Assembly: GCA_033961575.1 (NCBI GenBank)
Contig: CM066731.1
Location: 60,169,501 to 60,233,500 of the forward strand
Direction of reading: 5' to 3'
DNA from: Aselliscus stoliczkanus
Lineage: Eukaryota > Chordata > Mammalia > Chiroptera > Hipposideridae
DNA length: 64,000 nt
Position 1 is the stretch's first letter; each line of letters opens with the position of its first letter. This document shows, one piece after another, positions 46,770 to 56,790 of the stretch. Below the pieces are notes generated by a model that was not told the DNA's origin, made no database searches, and was given only the letters and a program-made list of their open reading frames with translations. Both the position numbers and the translations under genes were made by a program.

Positions 46770-47845
46770 CGGATGGCACACGTGCAATCATCAATCTAAA
46801 TTTCGAAAAATATATATTGATTTTCCACAAATGACGATGATGGCTTCTTCTGCAGTAAATGTGCTTATACCATGTTTTTTTCTATAAACCAAGACTATGA
46901 TCAACACCAGGAATAAAGAGTGCTTTGTGTGTTTATTTTTAAGACCTATTAATCAATCAAGCTCCCTAATGAGACAAAATCCATACCAAAACATAACAAA
47001 AAATGATGAAGCACTTCTAATAATTCTTACATTGTGGATAACATGTATTACTAAAGTCCTGATTACATGGAAAGATTTTTTTAAAATTAGCCTATCTTTT
47101 TAAAGAAAATCTTATTTTCCATCTATTAGAAATCTCCTACAATTCTAACACATTTATATTTCCTTAAAATAATTTCAAAAGGAAGACTACACCACAGTGG
47201 TTTTACTTAAGAATAAGTAAAAATTTAATATTTAGTGTGTTACATTTAATAGAATCCATTATCAAGCATTAACTGTCTTAAGATTCCCCTTTCTTGAATC
47301 AGTTTGGCTATTTTGAGCTATCTTTGTAAGCAAAATATGTTAAATAGCTTAAAAACAAACAAACCCTTCATCACCTATTTTCAAATAAAACTGTCTTTTG
47401 TGCTACTGCCTGATGAACTGGAATTTCTAGTCTAGAATTCCAGGCACTGAATTGAAAAGAATGTTTCCCATTTCCATAGTACTGCAAGTGAAAATACGTA
47501 AATTAGTTTATGGGCAGAATTATTACTTTAGATAAAAAGTAAAAACACATTAATTCAGCATCCAAAATGTGACAGTTCTTGCACAAAATCTAAAAGGAGA
47601 CAAGACAACTGCTACCACTGGAGTTTATAAATCTAAATTAAATGGGCAAAAAAGCAGAGAATTTTCATTCTTCATGTTTTCCAAAGAAAATGACATGTCT
47701 AATAGTCAGTGCTCCAATCTTTAAACTAACAATGGTTAAGTGGGACTCTGATTTCTAAAGGTTGAAACTGGCCTAATTATGAGTGCCAAAATCAGTTTAG
47801 ATTTGGGTAGGAAGCAGAAAATTTCGACCCAAGCTGGAACCACAA
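46770..47845. other. No gene seen
   Basis: AT-rich unique sequence up to the SINE cluster. No frame or repeat is recognised. Confidence 0.45.
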
Positions 47846-47857
47846 GAGATCAAGTAA

Positions 47858-48458
47858 GGCCTGGCCGAGTGGTACATTGGTTAAGAGCTGGTTTGGGATG
47901 CCAGCAGCCCCGGTTTGGATCCCACATATGAGGGCCAGTGACACTGCCCTCTACAGCTAACAATAGCTCGACCTGGAGCTGGGTTGTGTGAGCCCCGGCA
48001 AGGGTGTAGGCTGCAGCCCCTGCTGCAGTGGGCTCCCATAGGCTGCCAGCAGACAGCGTGAGCTGCCAATAGCCGCGGTGAGCGACCATCCAGAGGCCAA
48101 TGAGCGACCTGCCTCATCCAGGAAGAGCGCAATGATGATACCGACATGGGTCAGTGAAGCAACGTCCTCCACAACTAGACTGAAGAACAAAAAGACAGCA
48201 ACTTGCCGGCAGAATGGCTCAGTTGGTTAAGAGCTCGCTCAAGAGTGTGAGCTGAGCTCTGAGCAACGGCGGTTCAATGCCAGCCTGAGCTGAGTTGCTG
48301 GTGAGCTGCCAACAGGTGGCAGGATGGCTCAGCTAAAAAAAAAAAAAAAAAAAAAGACAGCAACTTGTCTTTTCCCCTTCCCCAATTCCCCAACGCTGTT
48401 CCATTCCCCCAATTCCCCAATAAAATCCTTTAAAAAAAAAAGAATATAGCTCTTATAC

Positions 48459-48501
<43 letters not shown>
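47858..48501 (+). mobile_element. Long T+ SINE with double poly(A), host of a nested SINE
   Basis: Full-length newer-subtype copy (AAGAGCTGG head, ACAGCTAACAATAGCTC junction) interrupted at 48206-48350 by another SINE. After CCCCAATAAAATCC and a first A-run it carries 19 bp of unrelated sequence (GAATATAGCTCTTATACCT) and then a second run of 40 A. The exact 12-bp target duplication GAGATCAAGTAA at 47846-47857 and 48502-48513 encloses everything. Confidence 0.93.
48206..48350 (+). mobile_element. Nested SINE of the second head type
   Basis: GGCAGAATGGCTCAGTTGG head and CAACAGGTGGCAGGATGG end, inserted into the tail half of the long SINE. Its target duplication AAAAAGACAGCAACTTG (17 bp, 48189-48205 and 48351-48367) is exact. 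Confidence 0.95.
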
Positions 48502-48502
<1 letters not shown>

Positions 48503-48737
48503 AGATCAAGTAAAATAGATTCCCTCTGGTTACCTATTTCCTGGAATACTTGAATCACTGACACAGCATGACCAGATCACTGCTTACAGCCCATATTAAC
48601 GCCTTGATTAAAATAGTCGTGAACTAATCTAAATAAGACCCAAATGATTATTTAGCAACAATTAAATATGCAGACCTAGAAACAGGTTTTTGTTATTGTG
48701 AAACATTTTAAAATATTATTCTAAATATTATATATAT

Positions 48738-48975
48738 CGGGGATGCAAAAAAAATGTATACAAGTGGACACTGGTCAACGTTGCTCAAGCAGTAGTTCAC
48801 TGTCATCAGAAGTGTCTGGACGCTGATGGGAACCACTCTGAGCACCTCTTGTAATTGCAGAAGTCAAACATGACCTGTACTCATCTTTTGTTATTGATAT
48901 ATATTGAGTAGTACAATTTTAATAGTTTTTTCCTTTCTTAAAATGTGCATACATTTTGGGGGCACCCTTTGTATA
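48738..48975 (+). mobile_element. Mariner-like remnant with transposase C-terminus
   Basis: The ends GGGGATGCAAAAAAAATGTATAC and the inverse of TGTGCATACATTTTGGGGGCACCC form diverged inverted repeats. Just inside the left end a frame reads through AQAVVHCHQKCLDADGNH to SEHLL and a stop at 48852-48854. A terminal '...EHLL' is typical of mariner-family transposase C-termini. The internal part of the gene is missing, so it is a deletion derivative. Confidence 0.7.
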
Positions 48976-49071
48976 TATACAGTATTTTTAAATGTTGAAA
49001 ATTTGACTGGGAAGCCTGGCTCTAGGTTGAGAGAAATAAATTCATGTGTAGAAATAAGAAGAAACACCATT

Positions 49072-49177
49072 TTTTTTTTTTTTGAGGGCAGTGTCTCTGG
49101 CCCTCATATATGGGACCGAACTGGGGCCGCTGGCTTCCCAGGCCAGCATTTAACCACCGCACCACTTGGCCGGCCCT
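49072..49177 (-). mobile_element. Short tRNA-headed SINE
   Basis: Minus-strand short copy with the complement of the head (CACTTGGCCGGCCC) at its right end and poly(T) at the left. The target duplication AAACACCATT lies at 49062-49071 and 49178-49187. Confidence 0.92.
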
Positions 49178-49379
49178 AAACACCATTATTTTTGAACACC
49201 TATCCAATGCCATTACAATCTAGGAGGATCCACGCATGTCTCTACGTAGATAGCAGAAGTAGTATGCAAAATTAAATGTGTGAGGTTTTTGTCGGGCAGA
49301 GAAGGTCCATTTTTTTCCAAGGGAGATGGTCCGTGGTCTTTGGTAGATTCTCAAAAGGGATCTGGCAACTCAAAAAATA

Positions 49380-49545
49380 ATTTCACTGATACCTTACCAT
49401 TATCCTATGTCGTATTACTTCAAAAATGAGAAAATTAAGGCACAACAAATTTTAGAAGCTTTCCCAAGGCCAACAATTAGTGAAGTCATAGCAAATGAGA
49501 ATGCAAGTTATTCTGGCTCCAAAGTCCCAGCTCTTTTAGCTGCTA
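49380..49545 (-). mobile_element. MIR fragment, inverted
   Basis: 'aaaatgagaaaattaaggcacaacaaattttagaagctttcccaaggccaacaattagtgaagtcatagc' is an inverted MIR core. Confidence 0.75.
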
Positions 49546-49624
49546 TGCTAAGAAATGACAACGTAAAAACGAAGAAACTATTATTCAATCAACTTTGCTA
49601 AAAGCCACCTGATGATGATGACTG

Positions 49625-49770
49625 TAATAACAGTAGCGAACGTTTACACAACTATGTACCAGGCACTGCTCTCACTGCCTCCTTTCATCCTCACAACAGA
49701 AACAAACAGCAGACACCATTACGGTCCCTGCGTAAAGACCAGGTGGCCGAGCTGGGTGGCAGCCTAAGCC
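49625..49770 (-). mobile_element. MIR-like fragment, inverted
   Basis: 'cgaacgtttacacaactatgtaccaggcactgctctcactgcc' followed by 'tcctcacaacag' and 'caggtggccgagctgggtggcagcc' fits an inverted MIR-class element. Confidence 0.65.
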
Positions 49771-49862
49771 CCTGACTGCTACGGGAACAGACTTCATTAC
49801 ACGAGGACCAGCAATTGAAGGATCCAGGCAGAAATGGGAAGAAGTCTCCTAGATAAACTTCT

Positions 49863-49967
49863 TTTTTTTATTAAGAGGGCAGTGTCACGGGCCCTCATAT
49901 GTGGGATCCGAACCAGGGCCGCTGGTGTCCCAAGCCAGCTCTTAACCACTGCACCACTAGGCCGGCC
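49863..49967 (-). mobile_element. Short tRNA-headed SINE joined to the next SINE
   Basis: Minus-strand copy whose head end (CACTAGGCCGGCC) abuts the poly(T) of the next SINE. No target duplication separates the two; the outer pair (CCTAGATAAACTTCT at 49848-49862 and CCTAGATAAATTTCT at 50122-50136) encloses both. Confidence 0.9.
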
Positions 49968-50121
49968 TTTTTTTTTTTTTTTTTTTTTTAAAGCTGAGCC
50001 ATCCTGCCACCTGTGAGCAGCTCAGTGGCTGCTCAACTCGGGCTGGGCATCGAACTGCTGTTGCTCAGAGATCAGCTCGCACTCTTGAGCGAGCTCTTAA
50101 CGAGCCACTCGGCCAGCCTTA
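49968..50121 (-). mobile_element. SINE of the second head type, joined to the previous SINE
   Basis: Minus strand: poly(T), then the complements of GGTGGCAGGATGG, GTTCGATGCCC and GAGTGGCTC-like head (CCACTCGGCCAGCC). It shares an outer target duplication with the preceding SINE, as if inserted as one head-to-tail unit or with the second copy placed in the first's A-tail. Confidence 0.9.
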
Positions 50122-50195
50122 CCTAGATAAATTTCTTGATGTGTTAAGCAGTGTTTTAGAAATTAATTATTACATGGTAATTCATCCTTTAGCTA

Positions 50196-50388
50196 CCATG
50201 TTTCCCCGAATATAATACCTAACTGGAAAATAGGCCCTGGCATGATTTTTCAGGATGCTTGTAATATAAGCCCACCCCAAACATAAGCCCGAGTTAAGAT
50301 CGTCATCCAGATATGACTGTTTGGATAAATGTAGATTGTTGAAGCAAAAATTAATACAAGACCCCGTCTTATTTTCAGGGAAACACGG
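50196..50388. mobile_element. Tc1/mariner-like non-autonomous element (193 bp)
   Basis: The left end CCATGTTTCCCCGAATATAA and the inverse of the right end, CCGTGTTTCCCTGAAAATAA, match at 17 of 20 positions. A TA duplication (50194-50195 and 50389-50390) flanks the element. Internal text ('gaagcaaaaattaatacaagaccccgtctta') recalls elements with this end seen in bat and other vertebrate genomes. No coding capacity. Confidence 0.85.
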
Positions 50389-50709
50389 TAAAATGCAACA
50401 CCATGTAAGCCTGAATTATCAAAAATAGTTTTAGGAAGAATTTCCTGGCCCCTAAAAGATTTACATACACTCAAAGCATTATTCCCATCTCCTAACTAGG
50501 AAATCTATCATCTTCTACTATAATACTTAATTTGATGGGTACAGGAGAAATCCTATATTTCAGAAATGTTTATTAAACAGGTATAGCATATGAGAAGGGA
50601 AGAGAGAATCAAAGTTCTCAAAATCCCTAACAAAGATTTATCAAGTGGTTTCACACAACCTTTTCAGTTCCTTAGCAGAAGTATCCCTTTTCTATGAATG
50701 GGTCTAGAG

Positions 50710-51021
50710 CAGGGGTCGGCAAACTGTGGCTCTTTGGGTACGTTCTGTCTCAAAAGTTTGCCAACCCCTGGAAGAGCCAGCCAATCCTGTCTCTCACAAC
50801 AATTTAAAAATTATTCGAGAGCCATAAATATATTTTTACATAATCACCATTATGTGAATAATATCCTTTAAAATTTTTATAAATGAAACTGATAGTTTTA
50901 TTTTCATTTTCAGTTTTACTTCAGAGCCACATGTATGTACCCAAAGAGCCACATGTGGCTCGCAAGCTGCAGTTTGCCGACCCCTGGCAGCTCTTCTGTC
51001 TCAAAAATTTGCCAACCCCTG
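50710..51021. mobile_element. hAT-like non-autonomous element (312 bp)
   Basis: Starts CAGGGGTCGGCAAACTG and ends TTTGCCAACCCCTG, flanked by 8-bp duplications GTCTAGAG (50702-50709) and GTCTAGAC (51022-51029). The inner copy CAGTTTGCCGACCCCTG sits at 50970-50986. A module of about 28 bp (TTCTGTCTCAAAAGTTTGCC...) is found near both ends in the same direction (50743-50771 and 50994-51021). These ends resemble SPIN-like hAT elements of mammals. Confidence 0.88.
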
Positions 51022-51029
51022 GTCTAGAC

Positions 51030-51690
51030 AAATGCATTATTGCTTGATGAAGTCAGAAGACTGCCTGACCTCCACATATCAGTAGTTCATGTAATCAGTG
51101 TCATTTTATCTGTTCCTACCATAATTTTAGTACACTGGGGACAGTCACTAAGAAAAATGAACTGTATTTACTGGTTATACATAGCACACCCCAAGAGAAA
51201 AAAAGTCTTCTTTACACCAATTATAATCTTAATCTACATATTAAAACTAGCCAGAAAACAGTAATTTATCTTTATCGTCTACCTAAATCTTTGAGTAACT
51301 AAATTTTTGATTCTATCAATTGTTTCCTTATGATGATTTAGTTATTGGCTTGCATATCAACTAAAACTCAAATAAAGATGACCAACACCTGGTTACGGAT
51401 TTAAATGCTCTTTTCTCACATTAAATTTCACATTGAAGGATATAAAAGTGTCAAGAATATGATGTTTATAAATAACTAACCAAGGCTCAAAAAAAGGCAG
51501 TCGGATTAGTTCTACATGTTTTGAATATGCAAACGTGAGTACTTAACATATGGTTTGTGCCTTCTACAAATAAGACAGGAAACAAGTGTCAAACAGGTTC
51601 TTAGTAAGAAAAAAACGAAATATCAGTAATGCCTTAAGTCAACCGCAGCTTGAAGACTGAATAACTGATTATATGTACAAGCTTTAAAAA
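51030..51690. other. No gene seen
   Basis: AT-rich unique sequence. The frame 51040-51264 (plus) contains hydrophobic stretches but no motif or splice context. Confidence 0.4.
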
Positions 51691-51695
51691 TATCT

Positions 51696-52132
51696 TGGGC
51701 CGGCCAAGTGGTGCATTGGTTAAGTGCTGGTTTTGGGATGCCAGCGGCCCTGGTTCGGATCCCACATGAGGGCCAGTGACACTGCCCTCTACAGCTAACA
51801 ACAGCTCCGCCTGGAGCTGGGCTGTGCGAGCCCCGGTGATGGTGTGGGCTGCAGCCCCTGCTGCAGTGGGCTGCCATAGGCTACAGTGAGTGGCCCGCAC
51901 CCAGCGGCCAAGCGTGAGCTGCCAATAGCCGCGGTGAGCAACATCCAGAGGCCAGCGACCGATCTACCTCATCCGGGAAGAGCGCAATGACGATACCAAA
52001 AGTGAAGCAACATCCTCCGCAACTAAACTGAAGAACAAGAAGACGGCAACTTGTCTGTTCCCCTTCCCCGATTCCCCAACGCTGTTCCCCTCCACCAATT
52101 CCCCAATAAAATCTTTAAAAAAAAAAAAAAAA
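51696..52132 (+). mobile_element. Long T+ SINE, newer subtype
   Basis: GGGCCGGCCAAGTGGTGC head, ACAGCTAACAACAGCTCC junction, GCAGCCCCTGCTGCAG body and the CCCCAATAAAATCTTT tail. The flanks (AAAATATCTT and AAAATCCTTT) resemble a degraded target duplication. Confidence 0.88.
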
Positions 52133-52204
52133 TCCTTTATTCTGTTTCATTTATTGGAATCATACTAATTACTTACCACTTACCTATACACTTCATATAA
52201 GTTC

Positions 52205-52500
52205 TTTTTTCTATTAAATGTATTAGTGTGGCATTGCTTAATAACATTTTATAAGTTTCAAATGTACAATTCTATAACACATTCTCTGTATATTGCACTG
52301 TGTGCTCACCGCCCAAAGCCTGGTCTCCCTCCATCACCAATATTGACCCCCTTTATCCTTTTCATCCTCCCCATGCCATTCATAGGCCCCTTCCCCTCTG
52401 GTAACCACCACACTGTTGCCTGTGTCTAGGACTTTGTTTTGTCTGTCCATTTCCTGCTTTCTTAAAATGAGATCCTACTAGGTTTCAGGAACCTGTTTTA
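52205..52500 (-). mobile_element. L1 3'-UTR segment, inverted
   Basis: 'ttctataacacattctctgtatattgcactgtgtgctcaccgcccaaagcc' and 'ttcccctctggtaaccaccacactgttgcctg' are typical of the inverted L1 3' end. Confidence 0.88.
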
Positions 52501-52504
52501 GGGC

Positions 52505-53085
52505 AAATTTAATTCTCTTGCTCCCTCAAGGCAAATCCTAATTCATTATGTGCCTTCCCCCCATTCCCATTAAATTCCAAATGACAATAAACACAAATAG
52601 GATTCATTTTCACAAGAATTCCATTTTTCAAATTAATTTTTTTCATTCATTTAACAAATTAGTTGTCATTTACTTGTGCCAGGCACTGTGCTAAGCAAGA
52701 AAGATGAGACCCCTGCCCTCTAGAGCTTAGAATTGAGTGTGATTATTAGTTTCAGGCTTAAGCCTCTAATTGGCATCCTTCATAGCAAGGGGCTCACTCT
52801 CTACACCTAAAGCAGCATTCTACAATTACTCCACCATGAAGCAAAAGTTTTAAATGATTGAGCAGCGCAACATTTTGTTCCTTCTGTGAGCATTTGTTAA
52901 TTTATATGTAACACATGAAATTCTGTTCCTTATGAATCTGTTCAATAGGATGAAATGACATATCTGGGATTTGCTTCAAAATATTTGGTGGGGGTTAGTT
53001 GGCGAGGGACAGAATTGGTTCATTGAAATTCATTACATTACTCTATCTACTTTTACATAGGTTTGGACTTTTCCATAATAATTTT
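52505..53085. other. Old repeat-like and unique sequence
   Basis: 'cttgtgccaggcactgtgctaagcaagaaagatgag' followed by 'ctgccctctagagcttagaattgagtgtg' belongs to the common old 'ggcactgtgct' repeat class. The remaining sequence is unremarkable. Confidence 0.5.
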
Positions 53086-53096
53086 TTGAAACTGTA

Positions 53097-53206
53097 GGGC
53101 CGGCCGAATGGCGTGGTGGTTAAGCGCTGGCTTGGGAAGCCAGCGGCCCCGGTTCAGGACCCACATATGAGGGCCAGTAACACTGCCCTCAAAAAAAAAA
53201 ACCAAA
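53097..53206 (+). mobile_element. Short tRNA-headed SINE
   Basis: GGGCCGGCCGAATGGCGTGG head with GGTTCAGGACCC, ending CCCTCAAAAAAAAAA. The flank AAACTGTA occurs at 53089-53096 and after the tail (AAAACTGTA at 53208-53215). Confidence 0.92.
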
Positions 53207-53215
53207 AAAACTGTA

Positions 53216-53946
53216 AAAGGGTTTTAGCCAATACCAAAAAAAATAATTTCAGGAATTTCAGGAAGCTACACAGAAAGACAGCACAGGGCATTTCAATGTA
53301 CTTTAACTACTGATACCATGGACCCTGAATCCTAATCTTAGCTCAATTATAAATATCAAGTTCCCATTATTTCAAGCTGCTCATTTGTTAAACCGAAGAT
53401 AGTAATGCTAATCTATCTCAATGAAAATACAGTAGGACTCTATAACAAAAGTCATTATAGAGATCCCTAGAGAGGTACAATGCTCAAGTACATAAGTACT
53501 AATACCAACCATGGGAAAGTATTTTCGTATTTTCTTTTCTAGCTTAGTAGGTCAAATAGGGTTGTTATTGCAACACCACACAATTTCCAAATGTAAAATA
53601 ATATTTCTTATGTTACTCAAGCTTATAGAGGTGATGACAGAAATGTAAAACTGGAGCTGAGATAATAAAATATGTGATATTGGATCAAAGCTAGATAATT
53701 TTTAAAATATAACACAGTTAACTTGACATTTCCCAAGAACCTCTGGGGCTCTCATTTAGTCAACTGGTCCAGATGACAATTTAAGATCTCACAGCCATAT
53801 TTAAATGCACTCATAACCATGATAAATAATGTTTGTAACGGCATTTTACAACATAACAAAAAGGTTATAAAGCATTTAAAACAAATATTTTCACATTTGC
53901 TCTTCACAAAATCACATGAGTTAGGTGAGTTAATCATAATATTATT
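53216..53946. other. No gene seen
   Basis: AT-rich sequence. No repeat or coding frame is recognised. Confidence 0.45.
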
Positions 53947-53964
53947 AAAAGCTAAGTATCTGCA

Positions 53965-54060
53965 GGGCCGGCCCAGTGGCGAGGTGGTTAAGCGCTGGCT
54001 TGGGAAGCCAGCGGCCCCGGTTCGGTCCCACATATGAGGCCCAGTGACACTGCCCTCAAA

Positions 54061-54100
<40 letters not shown>

Positions 54101-54114
54101 AAATAAATAAATAA
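53965..54114 (+). mobile_element. Short tRNA-headed SINE with long TAAA tail
   Basis: GGGCCGGCCCAGTGGCGAGG head. The tail is a (TAAA)n tract of about 60 bp, broken once by AAT. The 18-bp target duplication is AAAAGCTAAGTATCTGCA (53947-53964) and AAAAGCTAAAAATCTGCA (54115-54132). Confidence 0.94.
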
Positions 54115-54144
54115 AAAAGCTAAAAATCTGCATATGCCTCCAAC

Positions 54145-54600
54145 TCACCAGTAGAGGAGCCAAAACTAATCCCAAAACATCTACGCCCAAATTCCTTTCA
54201 CTTTCTATTATCCCAAGCTGTAGCTGCTGAAGGAGTTCATAATTAAAGATATAAAATCTAATCACAGGAAAAAAATTAGAACATAAGATAAGCTATCACT
54301 AGCCAAATGTGTGGTCTGGGTAGTGAGTACTGGTGAAGATCAGGAAGAGACAGCATGGATGGGCCAAGGCTACTGGAAACGGTCTCCTGATGAGTGAATG
54401 TCACGTTAGCACCTGACAGGCACAGGGGTGGCTTTTGATTTCTGCAGAACACTTTCAGAATCAAGAAAACTTGCTAAATGTTTAACACGTTGAGGCCAGG
54501 GCATTTAAATATATAGATGCAAAACTGTGTTACGTCACGGGTCCACAATGTGTTAACTGGACTATATTAATAAATTAATTGTCTAGAACAAAGGTTATAA
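54145..54600. other. No gene seen
   Basis: Unique sequence between a SINE and an L1. No convincing frame. Confidence 0.45.
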
Positions 54601-55467
54601 AAGCCTATGTGAGTCTTACATTTAAAAAACATATTTTGCACAGCAAAGGAAAACATCAACAAAATGAAAAGACATCCTACAGAATGGGAGAAAATATTTA
54701 CAAATCATATATCTGATAAGGGGTCAATATCTAAAATATATAAAGAAGTCACACAACTCAATAGCAAAAAACCCCAAACAATCCAATTAAAAAATAGGCA
54801 GAACTGAATAGACATTTTTCCAGAGACGACATACAAATAATCAACAGATACATGAAAAGGTGTTCAACATCATTAATAATCATGGAAATACAAACCAAAA
54901 GGTTTGAAAAGGTATTTTTCAAAAGAGAGCAGATAGCCAATAGGCACATGAAAAGATGCTCAACTAATCATCAGGAAAATGCAAATCAAAAACACAATGA
55001 GCTATCACCTCAGGCCTCATCAAAATAACAAGAGATTACAAGTGTTGATGAAGATGTGGAGAAAGGGGACCCCTTGTGTACTGTTGGTAGGAATGTAAAT
55101 TGGTAAAGCCATTATGGAAAACAGTATGGAGGTTCCTCAAAAAAATAAAAATAGAACTACCATATGATCCATCAATTTCAAATGAAATCACACTATCTTG
55201 AAGTCTCCTCCCCATATTCATTGCATTATTCACAATAGCCAGGACATGGAAACAACCTAAGGACCCATGTACAGATGAATGGATGTACAGATGAAAGAAA
55301 ATGTAATGTATATGTACAATGGAATATTCTTCACCCATAAAAAAAGAAGAAAATCCCACCATTTGCAACAACATGGATGGCCACTGAGGACATTTTACTA
55401 AGTGAAATAAGTCGAATAGAGACAGACAAAAACCATATGATCTCACTTATACATAGAATCAAAACCA

Positions 55468-55575
55468 GGCCGGCCGAGTGGCGCGGTGGTTAAGCGCTGG
55501 CTTGGGAAGCCAGCGGCCCTGGTTCGGTCCCACATATGAGGGCCAGTGACACTGCCCTCAAAAAAAAAAAAAAAG
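55468..55575 (+). mobile_element. Short tRNA-headed SINE inside L1
   Basis: GGCCGGCCGAGTGGCGCGG head and a pure A-tail of about 15. The exact 14-bp target duplication TAGAATCAAAACCA is at 55454-55467 and 55576-55589. The copy lies close to the consensus of the group. Confidence 0.95.
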
Positions 55576-55675
55576 TAGAATCAAAACCAAAATTAGCTCA
55601 CTGAAATAGAGAACAGGTTGGTAGTTGCGGGGGAAGGGATGACAGGAATGGGTAAAGGAGGTCAAAAGATACTAT

Positions 55676-55745
55676 CTTCCAGTTAGATAAATAAGTTCTG
55701 GGGGATACGACCTTCCAGTTAGATAAATAAGTTCTGGGGGTGCCA
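55676..55745 (+). repeat. Tandem duplication, period 36 bp, in L1 3' end
   Basis: CTTCCAGTTAGATAAATAAG followed by TTCTGGGGG occurs twice, starting at 55676 and 55712. It reads as a local duplication within the L1 tail. Confidence 0.9.
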
Positions 55746-55989
55746 TGTACAGCATGGTGACTACAGTTAATAATACCGTATTGCATATTTGTAAGTTGCT
55801 AAGAGAATAAATCTTAAAAAGTTCTCATCACAAGAAAAAAATGTATAACTATATGATGATGGATGTTGACTTGACTATACTTATTGTGATGATCATTTCA
55901 CAATATATACATATATCAAATCATTATGTTGTACACCTTAAACTAATACAATTTTATACGTCAATTAATCTCAATAAAACGGGGGGCGG

Positions 55990-56790
55990 AATTAGCACAT
56001 ATTTTGTTTTGCTTTAACAAGTAAGAAAAGGAACAAAGGGGTGTTGGCTGCAGTGCAGTAAAATCACGGAGGACCAGGAGACACTAATATTCCCAGGAGA
56101 CATTAATATTCCGTGATAGAAGGCTGGAGGCTTTGTTGTTCCAGGCCCACCAACAGCATCTAGACTAGATGAAGCTATTGCTGCTGCATTGTTAAATATT
56201 GTTAGAAATTTTTGCTCAGAAATTCCAGAAGACCAACTAATTGTAACAATTAGTCTGATCCAAGTCAGAGCATGGATGCATTTCTTTCTCAACATACCGA
56301 GGTAGCAAACTGGCGCGTACCAACTGGGAAGTTACTAAATGATATTCCATGCTCCAGAAGGGTTAATACAACTGATACGGAAAAGCAGTTTGTCCCCCAG
56401 ACATTCGTTTTCTCACCCTGATTCACTATAGGATCTGCTGTGTTAATAATAATGCTTTGCAGTTTTATATCACTTTTCCTGCTAAAAGCTCAAATATGAT
56501 TTGATATGGCACATCACAAACTACACAGATGGCACTCCACAGTTTCCACAGCTCTGGCTGCATAGCTCATTTAACTTACTAATAAATGTTCCTATTTCAA
56601 GATAAAAAACAAATATGAAAAATTAAGGAAAATGATCAAAAGGCAGTGACTTTTCATATCCAACTCAGTGGCATCTATCTGAAAGGGTAAGGCTAGCAGA
56701 GCCCCAGGGCATGACATAGTTCCTTCAGATGCTTCCAGAAACATCCTGCCAAGCCACTGGGCTGCTGGGAAGTGAAGAGAGGGCTAGGCA
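55990..56790. other. Unique sequence with a possible short exon
   Basis: No repeat is recognised. An open segment at 56145-56301 lies between an AG after a T-rich run (CTTTGTTGTTCCAG) and a weak GT donor (see findings). A 19-bp-period tandem repeat with CCAGGAGACACTAATATT and CCAGGAGACATTAATATT lies at 56074-56110. Confidence 0.35.

Larger units (their letters stand above)
54605..55985 (+). mobile_element. L1 3' segment with a SINE and a tandem duplication
   Basis: Sense L1 from late ORF2 ('atcctacagaatgggagaaaatatttac', 'ataaggggtcaatatctaaaatatataaag', 'caggaaaatgcaaatcaaaaacacaatgag') to a 3' UTR ending 'tacaattttatacgtcaattaatctcaataaaac'. It is split by the SINE at 55468-55575. A duplicated block lies at 55676-55745. 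Not active. Confidence 0.92.

Noticed and set aside
55036..55446. A 136-codon minus-strand open frame
   Set aside because: It is antisense to an L1 3' segment; sense-strand L1 features explain the sequence.
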